64,000 nt of DNA from Hydrogenophaga sp. BPS33 (GTDB taxonomy: Bacteria > Pseudomonadota > Gammaproteobacteria > Burkholderiales > Burkholderiaceae_C). The notes below the pieces were generated by a model. The model did not search any database. It was given only the letters and a program-made list of their open reading frames with translations, and was not told where the DNA came from. The number at the start of each line of letters is the position of its first letter. Position 1 is the stretch's first letter. Shown here piece by piece: positions 40,340 through 47,435 of this stretch. The translations under genes were made by a program, and so were the position numbers. The stretch spans positions 2,852,001 to 2,916,000 of the forward strand of contig NZ_CP044549.1 of NCBI RefSeq assembly GCF_009859475.1, read 5' to 3'.

Positions 40340-40534
40340 TTGGCCACTCCCAACTACGGATACGAAAAACGCCAGCGCGAGCTTGCCAAGAAGAAAAAGA
40401 AAGAGGAGAAGCTCAAAGCCAAGGCTGCTGGGCGCCAACACCCGAACGACGGCGATGCCGCGGGCGAGAATCCCGAGGGCGCGCCCCAGGAACCCGGCGG
40501 CTCACCCGACAGCGACGGCAGCGCCTCGAACTGA
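40340..40534 (+). CDS. Small lysine-rich hypothetical protein
   Basis: 64-residue protein with a highly basic first half (YEKRQRELAKKKKKEEKLKAK, helical) and an acidic Gly/Pro/Ser/Asp-rich second half. Proteins starting MATPNYGYEKRQRELAKK occur widely in Betaproteobacteria by my recollection, but no function is known. TTG start at 40340, 34 bases after metC. The charge pattern suggests nucleic-acid binding, which is a guess. Confidence 0.65.
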   Translation: MATPNYGYEKRQRELAKKKKKEEKLKAKAAGRQHPNDGDAAGENPEGAPQEPGGSPDSDGSASN

Positions 40535-40575
40535 GCGCGCCGCCCGTGCCCCGCGACCGCTCCTGGCCGTCGCGT

Positions 40576-41652
40576 TCACGCCATTGGCGGTGGCGTCTCA
40601 CTGGCGATCAGCGTCTGCGCGGCGCTGGCCAGTGACAGGGGCGAGCGGTCGCGCAGCGCCAGCGGCGCGGCCTGCGCAAATCGCACGAAGTTGCGCCCGA
40701 TCGATTGGGCGTACGTCGGGTCGTAGTGGCCCTTGAGCAATTCCAGCACCACCTCGGGTGTGCGGCCTTGTCGGACCTTCTCGCTCCACGCCGCCACCAC
40801 CGCTTTGCCCTTGAGTTCGGTCAACGCGGTCAGCCGCTCGCAGAAGGCGATCGGGTTCTGCACAAAAAAATCGTAGTCTTCCAGCAGCAGCGCCACGCGC
40901 TCGGCGTCGTCCAGTTGCAAGTCGATGCAGGGACTGGCCCGCATGGCGTCCATCAGCGCTTCGGGCACGCGCAGATTGCCGACCTTGCGGCTTTCGCTTT
41001 CCACGTACACCACACGCGCCGGATCGAAGCCCCGCAGTGCATCCCACACCAGGGATTCGAAACGTTTCTGCCCAGGCTGCGGCAGGCCGGGAATCTGGCC
41101 CAGCACCGAGCTGCGGTGGTTGGCCAGCGCCTCCAGGTCGAGCACTTGCGCGCCCTGGTCGGCCAGCGCATGCAGCAGGCGGGTCTTGCCGCTGCCGGTG
41201 GGGCCGCAGACCACGCGGTAAGAGAGCCGCTGGGCCAGGGCCGGCAGTGCCATCACCAGGGCCGCGCGCCAGGCCTTGTAGCCCCCTTCGATGAGCGTCA
41301 CCCGAAAGCCGATGGCGCCCAGGATGGTGGCCAGCGCCCCGCTGCGCTGGCCGCCGCGCCAGCAGTAGACCAGCGGTTGCCAGCCCTTGGGTTTGTCGAG
41401 CACCTCGCGCTCCACGTGGGCCGCGATGTTGCGTGCCGCGATCGCCGCCCCACGCTTGCGCGCCTCGAACGGGTTGACCTGCTTGTACAGCGTGCCGATC
41501 TCGATGCGCTCCTGGTTGTTCAAAGTGGGCCAGTTCAGCGCGCCCGGCACGTGGTCGAGCGTGTGCTCGGCCTCGGAGCGGGCATCGATGATGGTGTCGA
41601 AGTCGGCGAGACGGGCGAGCGCCTCGGTGGCGCTCAGGGTGTGGACGGGCAT
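40576..41652 (-). CDS. mnmH: tRNA 2-selenouridine synthase MnmH (SelU)
   Basis: Rhodanese-P-loop fusion that converts 2-thiouridine at the wobble position of Lys, Glu and Gln tRNAs to 2-selenouridine via a geranylated intermediate, 358 residues. The rhodanese domain has the catalytic cysteine C97 in VYCWRGGQRSGA. The P-loop is CGPTGSGKTRLLHAL (about 149-163). Both domains are intact. It needs selenophosphate from SelD, which is not in the window. Converges with the small lysine-rich gene and is followed upstream by the TesA-like gene on the same strand, 7 bases apart. Confidence 0.94.
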   Translation of the reverse strand: MPVHTLSATEALARLADFDTIIDARSEAEHTLDHVPGALNWPTLNNQERIEIGTLYKQVNPFEARKRGAAIAARNIAAHVEREVLDKPKGWQPLVYCWRGGQRSGALATILGAIGFRVTLIEGGYKAWRAALVMALPALAQRLSYRVVCGPTGSGKTRLLHALADQGAQVLDLEALANHRSSVLGQIPGLPQPGQKRFESLVWDALRGFDPARVVYVESESRKVGNLRVPEALMDAMRASPCIDLQLDDAERVALLLEDYDFFVQNPIAFCERLTALTELKGKAVVAAWSEKVRQGRTPEVVLELLKGHYDPTYAQSIGRNFVRFAQAAPLALRDRSPLSLASAAQTLIASETPPPMA

Positions 41653-41659
41653 GCGCCGA

Positions 41660-42331
41660 TTATCCGGCGCGCTGTCCCGCCAATAGCTTGCGCAATTCGG
41701 GCCAGACGTTGTCGCGCATGGTGGCCTGCGCGGCCTCGTTGGGGTGGATGCGGTCGGCCTGGAACAACGCGGTCGGGTCCTTCGTGTCTGCCACGCCCTT
41801 GAGGAAGAAGGGCACCAGCGCCGTCTTCTCGGCCTTGGCCACGGTCGTGAACACCTCGCGGAATTCCTGGCCGTACTTCGCGCCGTAGTTGGGCGGCATT
41901 TCCATGCCCACCAGCAGCACCTTGGCGCCGGTCTCGCGCGAGAGGCGGGCCATGGTGGCCAGGTTCTCGCGCGTCATGTTCAGCGGCAGGCCGCGCAGCG
42001 CGTCGTTGCCGCCGAGTTCGATCACCACCAACGCGGGCTTGTGCTGGCGCAGAAGCGCCGGCAGGCGCGAGCGGCCGCCTGAGGTGGTGTCGCCGCTGAT
42101 GCTGGCGTTGACCACGCGGGCCCGAACTTTTTCCTGTTGCAGTCGCTCTGTCAGCAAGGCCACCCAGCCGGTGCCGCGTTTCAGCCCGTATTCGGCGCTG
42201 AGCGAATCGCCCACCACAAGGACGAGCGGATCGGCAGCGGAGGTGTTCTGCGCATGGGTGAAGCCTGAAGACCCGGCCGCGGCCAGTGCGCACAGCGCGG
42301 TGGCCAGCGCGTTAAAGTGACGGCGTTTCAA
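41660..42331 (-). CDS. TesA-like arylesterase/lysophospholipase (GDSL/SGNH family)
   Basis: Secreted SGNH-hydrolase of 223 residues. The signal peptide ends about THAQ (residue 28). Block I VLVVGDSLSAEYGL carries the nucleophile S43. Block III is IELGGNDALRGL, and block V DRIHPNEAAQ contains the catalytic Asp and His. Similar to E. coli TesA (thioesterase I, protease I, lysophospholipase L1) and arylesterases. It is divergent from the ABC ATPase gene with only 17 bases between starts, the tesA-ybbA arrangement of E. coli. Confidence 0.9.
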   Translation of the reverse strand: MKRRHFNALATALCALAAAGSSGFTHAQNTSAADPLVLVVGDSLSAEYGLKRGTGWVALLTERLQQEKVRARVVNASISGDTTSGGRSRLPALLRQHKPALVVIELGGNDALRGLPLNMTRENLATMARLSRETGAKVLLVGMEMPPNYGAKYGQEFREVFTTVAKAEKTALVPFFLKGVADTKDPTALFQADRIHPNEAAQATMRDNVWPELRKLLAGQRAG

Positions 42332-42348
42332 CTTGAGAAGTCCTTTCC

Positions 42349-43041
42349 ATGTCCGATGTGATGATCGCGGTCCAGCACGTGTTCAAGTCCGTGACCGACT
42401 CCACCGGTTCCCTGACGATTCTGCGCGATATCGATTTCACCTTGCACAAGGGCGAGACGGCCGCCATCGTGGGCGCGTCCGGCTCGGGCAAGAGCACGCT
42501 GCTGTCGATCGTTGCGGGTTTGGATACGCCCAGCAGCGGCACAGTTCACATCGATGGGGCCGATTTGTTCGCCATGGACGAGGACCAGCGCGCCGCGCTG
42601 CGCGCACAGAAGGTGGGCTTCGTGTTCCAGAGCTTCCAACTGCTGGGCAACCTCACGGCGCTGGAGAACGTGATGCTGCCGTTGGAGTTGGCCGGTCGGC
42701 GCGATGCGCGCGCCACCGCCACGCAGATGTTGCAGCGCGTAGGTCTGGGCGAGCGGCTGACCAGCTACCCCAAGGTGCTCTCGGGCGGCGAGCAGCAGCG
42801 CGTGGCGCTGGCGCGCGCCTTCGTGGTGCAGCCGGCCGTGCTGCTGGCCGACGAACCCACTGGCAGCCTCGATTTCGCCACCGGCGCCAAGATCATGGAG
42901 CTGATGTTTGAGCTGAACCGCGAGCAAGGCACCACGCTGGTCCTGGTGACGCACGACCGCGGCATCGCCGAGCGCTGCGAACGGCGCATCACGATCGAGG
43001 CCGGGCAGGTGGCGGCGATCGCCGAGGCCACGCCGGTCTAA
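42349..43041 (+). CDS. ABC-transporter ATPase (YbbA/LolD type)
   Basis: ATP-binding subunit of 230 residues in the MacB/LolD/YbbA group. Walker A is GASGSGKSTLL, the Q-loop VFQSFQLLGNLT, the signature LSGGEQQRVALARA, and Walker B VLLADEPTGSLD. As in E. coli it diverges from a tesA-like gene, but no YbbP-like permease follows: the next gene is a thioredoxin-like reading frame on the other strand, with a 4-base overlap of stop codons. The permease may be elsewhere or was lost. Confidence 0.92.
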   Translation: MSDVMIAVQHVFKSVTDSTGSLTILRDIDFTLHKGETAAIVGASGSGKSTLLSIVAGLDTPSSGTVHIDGADLFAMDEDQRAALRAQKVGFVFQSFQLLGNLTALENVMLPLELAGRRDARATATQMLQRVGLGERLTSYPKVLSGGEQQRVALARAFVVQPAVLLADEPTGSLDFATGAKIMELMFELNREQGTTLVLVTHDRGIAERCERRITIEAGQVAAIAEATPV

Positions 43042-43355
43042 CGCAGGCGCTGCCACAGCGCGGCCACGTCGCCGTCGACAGCCGCAGCGTGTTCCTGCGT
43101 GGCGAGGGATTCGACCAGGCGCTTGACCAGCTCCGCCTTGGGCAGCACCGACCCGAAGAACAGCACCCGATCGCCCCGGCCCACGAGCAGCGTGGGCAAG
43201 GTCTCGACATCCAGGTCACCCAGCAGATCGGCTTCGTCCTCGATGTCGAGCCAGCGCCAGCGCACCTGCGGGTGCGCCCGTGCAAGCGCATCGATCACTG
43301 GCCGCCAGTCGCGGCAGGTGCCGCACCACTCGGCGCACAGGCAGACGACTTGCAT
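43038..43355 (-). CDS. Thioredoxin-like protein
   Basis: Thioredoxin-fold protein of 105 residues, with the redox motif WCGTC at residues 10-14 (VCLCAEWCGTCRDWRPV) and the cis-proline-containing VETLPTLLVG. The N-terminal strand is shorter than in thioredoxin 1, and no signal peptide is seen, so it is likely cytosolic. ATG 43355 is chosen; a GTG at 43367 overlapping the upstream stop codon (GTGA) is possible. The 826-residue effector-like gene ends 8 bases upstream on the same strand. Confidence 0.82.
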   Translation of the reverse strand: MQVVCLCAEWCGTCRDWRPVIDALARAHPQVRWRWLDIEDEADLLGDLDVETLPTLLVGRGDRVLFFGSVLPKAELVKRLVESLATQEHAAAVDGDVAALWQRLR

Positions 43356-43363
43356 CTCAGTTG

Positions 43364-45844
43364 TCACCAGTTGTCGTCCCCGAGGTACTGATCGGTCCAA
43401 GGGCCGGCGAGCTCGTCTGGCTCTTCGCGCTCCAGGGCGTCGGCATCGTGCGATTCCGTTGCGGCGTTTGTCGTTGGGGTTCCCGCGTTGGTGTTGGTGT
43501 TGGTGTTGGTGTTGCTCGAGGGTATGGTCAGCTCATTCCCCTGGCACATCGGCCCGATTGAGAAGGTGCTACTCAGCAATTGCGCGCAGGTGTAGCTGGT
43601 GGGGGTGTAAGCGTTTGGAAACCCCTGAAACTGGCCCGGCCGCGAAAAAGGAGCGCTGGGTACCGCGTTCATCGGCATGCGGGGTCCAGCGTCAGATGCG
43701 ATACCCAGAAGCGAAGCGACAGAGATACCAAGTGTTTTACTTCTCGTTGCGGCGCTACTGCTGTTGCTTGTAGCGATTGGCGGTGGAGGCTGTCGAACCC
43801 ACTGGGGCGCTGGCACAGCAGAAAAGTTGCCGCTGACCAGTTCCCTCGAGGTGTAGCTGGCGCGGATGTGGGCACTTGGATGTTGCTGGCGTTGGTGTAC
43901 GTGCAAGAACGACTGCTGGGGCGACGGGTGGGGAGGCATGTTGGTTGGCATGACAACTTCGGAGCCCGATGTCATGCCAAGCAGCGAGGCCACAGATACC
44001 CCGTCTAACAACATCGGCGATCCGAAATGACCATTGAGGAAAGTTGCGGGGATGCTGGTAGGTTCTATGTCGTCCGAAGTTCTGGCTTTCTTGTTGGCGT
44101 GCTCATGGTCTGCGCCATCGCGTTTGCGTTTGACGTCCTTTTCGTTTTGAAAGGAACGGGTTTCGAACGGATGCAGGCTGTGTGCTGGCCCCCGATGCCG
44201 ATGTGCATTGCCTTCCAGTGTGATCAAGGCAGCTTGCAAAGTCGAGATCAGCGATCCAGGTTGGGATTTCGCGTGTCTTAATTTTTGTGCCAAAGGCAAA
44301 GCGCAATACTCAGGCAGGAGCGCTCCCTTGAGGCTGGAGACGATTGCCGCGCATTCCTTTTGATCCGATTGCGCCGCGTCATGCGCATCACGCAGAACCG
44401 CAAAAAGGCGCTGAATTTCTTCATCAATGTCCGAACTCAGCTCGGCAATGCTTCCGTCGCTCATGTTGCTCCAGGGGATTTGCAGCCAACTCAGATAGAC
44501 CAGAACGGCCTGCAGAGTCCGTGCTCGCCGATCGGGTGTGAGCAGAGCCGCTTGATGTGATGCAACGACTTCGCTTTTTGACTTCTTTAAGGGTATGCAG
44601 CGCAGGAGCCGTATCAAGGGCAACGGGTAGCGTCCCTCGCCAAAGTATTGGCAGCCCGCCTTCATGTGCGCCATCACAACGGGGTCGTCGTGTGAAGACA
44701 TCGCGTTGACGAGCATCTGGGCGGATGGCGAAACGGATGCCCGCATCGATTTGCCGTGGTCATCTTTCTGCAGGAGCAGGAATTCTTCGATTTCCTTGCT
44801 CAATGCACGGATACGCTCGTTCAACCGATCCCAGCGACAGTCCGTCAAGGCCTTCTGGATGTCGTCGGCCGCCGTGTTCACAAGCGTGTATGACTGGTTT
44901 TTCATTTCCTCCGCTGCCGCGACAATCGACAGTTGCAAATGGAGGTGTGGCGGTGCGGGAAGGGGCGCCGGCTTTTCACTGGGTGCAGGACGCTGAGCGG
45001 TCCAATGCCACTGAAGTCGGTATTGGCGTGGCCCGCCCAGGGGGTTTTTCTTGTTCACAATCGTTCCGGGCGGAACAATGTCGCGCAGTTTATCTATCAC
45101 TTGGTATGTGCAAGCGATGGAGAACCTGCACGCGTTGGCCAGTTCTTGCGCAGACAAGCCGGTATTTCCTGCTTCATGAAGTTTTTGCAGAACATGGAAT
45201 TGCCGCTCTGTCAGCGGTTTTTCAATACCTTCGATCCACAAGGCCCGGGGGCTCTCCTGAAGAAGGTACTGTCCGGCGGGGTCCAGCGCGATTCTGTTTG
45301 CTGTGACAACAGGTTCTTGGCTTTCTGCCATGGGTATGCCGATCTGGGGCTCATTCATGACCCAGGACCTCACCCCCGTTTGTTCGTCTTTTTTGTAACT
45401 GATGTTGAACCGCTTGGGTAACTGGCCCATGCATGTGCTGAGATACGCGTCGCTGCGAATGTCAGTAACCTGCATGAGTTCTGCGCAGGTGAACCATGTG
45501 CCCTTGTGCTCGTCCAGATAGGTCGCGAGCTCGACGTGCCGTCTCCCCAGGCCCTTGAGTTTCCGTCCCTCGGGACTAGAGATCTCTGCACGCTGCAGTT
45601 TGTAGCCGGCGATGACGCGGGTCTGAGCGTTGTGGAGCACCGGGGCGACGCCATGGACGGGCACCGTCTGATCAGAGATAGCTCTGGAAGAGAGCTGCGG
45701 CACGCTGTTTTGCGTGGTCGCTGGCGCATGTTGATGCACGTAGGGTGGCCACGGGGGGAGTGCCTGAACGCTTTCTGAGCCCTGTTGGATGGGCTGGTGG
45801 ACCGGCGCGTTTGGCCGAGGTGCGTGGGGGTCAGCGCGGTGCAT
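43364..45844 (-). CDS. Candidate nuclear-targeted effector: winged-helix protein with bipartite NLS and acidic tail
   Basis: 826-residue protein I cannot assign to a family. An AGGA site 6 bases before the ATG supports the start. Residues 1-90 are Pro/Gln/His/Ser-rich and look disordered. Two winged-helix-like units follow: about 95-165 (LGRRHVELATYLDEHKGTWF, CAELMQVTDIRSDAYLS) and 205-282 (PLTERQFHVLQKLHEAGN, SAQELANACRFSIACTYQVI). Residues 300-545 are helical. KRKR (572-575), nine residues, then KKAR (585-588) form a classic bipartite nuclear localisation signal. Two imperfect repeats (about 614-677 and 705-764) share a VSVASLLG-type core. An (Asn-Thr) run precedes an acidic, aromatic end (DADALEREEPDEL, YLGDDNW). 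GC is clearly lower than in neighbours. Secretion and nuclear action are inferred; a bacterial DNA-binding protein is the alternative. Confidence 0.7.
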   Translation of the reverse strand: MHRADPHAPRPNAPVHQPIQQGSESVQALPPWPPYVHQHAPATTQNSVPQLSSRAISDQTVPVHGVAPVLHNAQTRVIAGYKLQRAEISSPEGRKLKGLGRRHVELATYLDEHKGTWFTCAELMQVTDIRSDAYLSTCMGQLPKRFNISYKKDEQTGVRSWVMNEPQIGIPMAESQEPVVTANRIALDPAGQYLLQESPRALWIEGIEKPLTERQFHVLQKLHEAGNTGLSAQELANACRFSIACTYQVIDKLRDIVPPGTIVNKKNPLGGPRQYRLQWHWTAQRPAPSEKPAPLPAPPHLHLQLSIVAAAEEMKNQSYTLVNTAADDIQKALTDCRWDRLNERIRALSKEIEEFLLLQKDDHGKSMRASVSPSAQMLVNAMSSHDDPVVMAHMKAGCQYFGEGRYPLPLIRLLRCIPLKKSKSEVVASHQAALLTPDRRARTLQAVLVYLSWLQIPWSNMSDGSIAELSSDIDEEIQRLFAVLRDAHDAAQSDQKECAAIVSSLKGALLPEYCALPLAQKLRHAKSQPGSLISTLQAALITLEGNAHRHRGPAHSLHPFETRSFQNEKDVKRKRDGADHEHANKKARTSDDIEPTSIPATFLNGHFGSPMLLDGVSVASLLGMTSGSEVVMPTNMPPHPSPQQSFLHVHQRQQHPSAHIRASYTSRELVSGNFSAVPAPQWVRQPPPPIATSNSSSAATRSKTLGISVASLLGIASDAGPRMPMNAVPSAPFSRPGQFQGFPNAYTPTSYTCAQLLSSTFSIGPMCQGNELTIPSSNTNTNTNTNAGTPTTNAATESHDADALEREEPDELAGPWTDQYLGDDNW
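43487..43516 (-). repeat. Hexanucleotide microsatellite coding for (Thr-Asn)n
   Basis: Four perfect GTTGGT units plus one GTTGCT unit on the plus strand, read on the minus strand as alternating Thr and Asn near residues 778-786 of the 826-residue protein. A hexamer keeps the frame, so slippage would change linker length but not truncate the protein. Confidence 0.85.
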
Positions 45845-46432
45845 TTTGATTCCTCAACGAAGTGGGCTGCCGCTTTGGTCTAGATGGGTGCCGCGACGGT
45901 GGGTAACGCGCGCGCCGCCATGGTTCTAACGGCGGCGGCAAGTCGGGCTTCGCAGAGAAGCACCGGTCGGTACGTTGCCGCCGAGCCAAACACCGCCTAC
46001 ACCGGGTACACCACGCAGTTCGGTACCACCACCGGATCGAAGATGCAGTCGCGCGACTTCAGAGCAGGCTATCGCCGTGCTGTTCGCGCCGTTGTGGCAG
46101 GGCACGCGAAGATGCGCTGGTCGGTCTAGATCAATCGGGAATCTCCAACGGGTTGTCAGGCCAGCGCAGGTCGGCGAAGCGTGAACCGCAACGCATGAAA
46201 CGACGCCATCCAGAGGCACCAAGGGACGGCTTGTATGGTTGAGGTGTTGGGGTGGAGGGCCTGGAAGTACGGCTATCGGCTTGGACCGACTGGCGGAGAT
46301 TGCCCCCACCCCGCCTTTCAGCGTCGATAAGGAACTGAGCGGCACCCAGTAGCGCCGATCTTGAAGCAAGCTAACGCGGCTGGCGGGAATTTCCACCCCA
46401 ACACTTGCCATTCTTTCTCGCAGGAGGTTGCC
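45845..46432. other. Gene-poor stretch between the 826-residue gene and the IS110 transposase
   Basis: This 588-base interval holds the short promoter region of the minus-strand effector-like gene (its AGGA site lies at about 45850-45854) and, on the right, the presumed left end of the IS110 element. Open frames here (for example 45884-46129 on plus and 45926-46504 on minus) lack ribosome sites, domains or normal codon bias, and I do not call them. No hrp box, tRNA or clear inverted repeat was found. The exact left boundary of the IS element cannot be set by eye. Confidence 0.5.
46190..46432 (+). ncRNA. Candidate IS110 bridge-RNA region
   Basis: In IS110-group elements the noncoding end next to the transposase start encodes a structured bridge RNA that pairs with target and donor DNA. 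Here about 240 gene-free bases precede the transposase and hold several short complementary segments (for example GGCTATCGGCTTGG and nearby GC-rich arms). I could not fold it reliably, so this is positional inference. Confidence 0.35.
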
Positions 46433-47386
46433 ATGCAAGAAGTCCATGTGTTCATCGGGGTAGATGTGGCCAAGGCCGAACTCGTCGTCGCCACGGCCTC
46501 CCAACCAGGATGCCGCAGCATCGCCAACGAGGTCGGCGCCATCAGCGCCTGGCTGCGTGAGCTACCAGACAACACCCTTGTGGCCATGGAGTCCACCGGG
46601 CGCTACCACCAACTGCTCGCCACCCTGGCACACGCAGCGGGTCTGCAGGTGTTCGTGCTCAACGCCCGCGATGTGTTCTTCTACGCCCGCGCCCTGGGCG
46701 CTCGGGCCAAGACCGATCGGCTCGATGCCCATGTGATCGCCCGTTACCTTCTTGAACATCATGAGCACCTGCACCCCTGGCAGGCTTGCTGCCCCGCGCT
46801 CGCTCAGGTCAACACCCTGCTCGCGCAGCGTTGGACGGTAGTGACCAAACGCACCGCGCTGCACCAGTCGCTACAGGGCTGTGATGCAGCCATCGCTGCC
46901 GAGCTAGGGGCCCTGGATGCGGCCTTCGCCACGCTGCTCAAGGCCATGGATGCGCGCATCGCAGCACTGTTCGCAAAGGATGCCCGCTTGGCAGAGCAAC
47001 GGGCTCTACTGCAAAGCATCGTGGGCGTGGGCGCGCAAAGCAGTGCATTGCTGGCCAGCGTGCTGGCCCAGCTGGACTTTGCCAGCGCCGATGCCTTGGT
47101 GGCCTACAGTGGGCTGGACCCGCGTGCCTGTGATTCGGGCCGCAGCCGAGGCCACCGAAGGCTCTCAAAACGCGGACAACCGGCTCTACGACGCCAGATG
47201 TACCTCGCCGCCATGTCGGCCTGCCACACCAAGACATTTGAAGCCACTTACAAGGCTTTGCGCCAGCGCGGCCTGAAGACCACCGAAGCCCTCGTTGTAC
47301 TGGCTCGCAAGCTCCTGCGTATCGCCTTTGCCGTCTGGCGCTCTGGCAAACCATTCGAGCCTCAGCGATATGCACCCAGCGCTTGA
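46433..47386 (+). CDS. IS110-family transposase (DEDD recombinase)
   Basis: 317-residue transposase. The RuvC-like N-terminal domain shows the DEDD residues D11 (IGVDVAKAEL), E53 (AMESTGRYH), D95 and D98 (AKTDRLDAHVIARY). The C-terminal Transposase_20 domain contains YSGLDPRACDSGRSRGHRR and LSKRGQPALRRQMYLAAM, with the serine used in recombination. A strong AGGAGG site lies 5 bases before ATG 46433; the frame open to 46361 is untranslated leader. No frameshift or stop is seen, so it looks functional. Confidence 0.95.
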   Translation: MQEVHVFIGVDVAKAELVVATASQPGCRSIANEVGAISAWLRELPDNTLVAMESTGRYHQLLATLAHAAGLQVFVLNARDVFFYARALGARAKTDRLDAHVIARYLLEHHEHLHPWQACCPALAQVNTLLAQRWTVVTKRTALHQSLQGCDAAIAAELGALDAAFATLLKAMDARIAALFAKDARLAEQRALLQSIVGVGAQSSALLASVLAQLDFASADALVAYSGLDPRACDSGRSRGHRRLSKRGQPALRRQMYLAAMSACHTKTFEATYKALRQRGLKTTEALVVLARKLLRIAFAVWRSGKPFEPQRYAPSA

Positions 47387-47435
47387 CTTCTATCCATAGA
47401 ACCTCCGCCGGCCCAAGGCGGGGCAGGCGGGTGTT

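Larger units (their letters stand above)
46190..47400 (+). mobile_element. IS110-family insertion sequence (approximate bounds)
   Basis: Contains an intact IS110 transposase with about 240 bases of upstream noncoding DNA. IS110 elements lack terminal inverted repeats and usually give no target duplication, so the ends shown are estimates. It lies between the low-GC effector-like gene and the cytochrome operon. The copy appears complete and possibly active. Confidence 0.7.

Noticed and set aside
43487..43516. Tandem GTTGGT units as a CRISPR-like array
   Set aside because: Units are six bases with no spacers and lie in frame within a coding sequence.
45899..45927. AGAACC ... CCAC on the minus strand as an hrp box for the 826-residue gene
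   Set aside because: The spacer is 19 bases instead of 15-16, the first block has a mismatch, and the base after CCACNN is not A. It does not meet the consensus.
45884..46129. 81-codon open frame on the plus strand beside the IS110 element
   Set aside because: No ribosome site, no domain and Ala/Arg/Thr-biased shadow composition.
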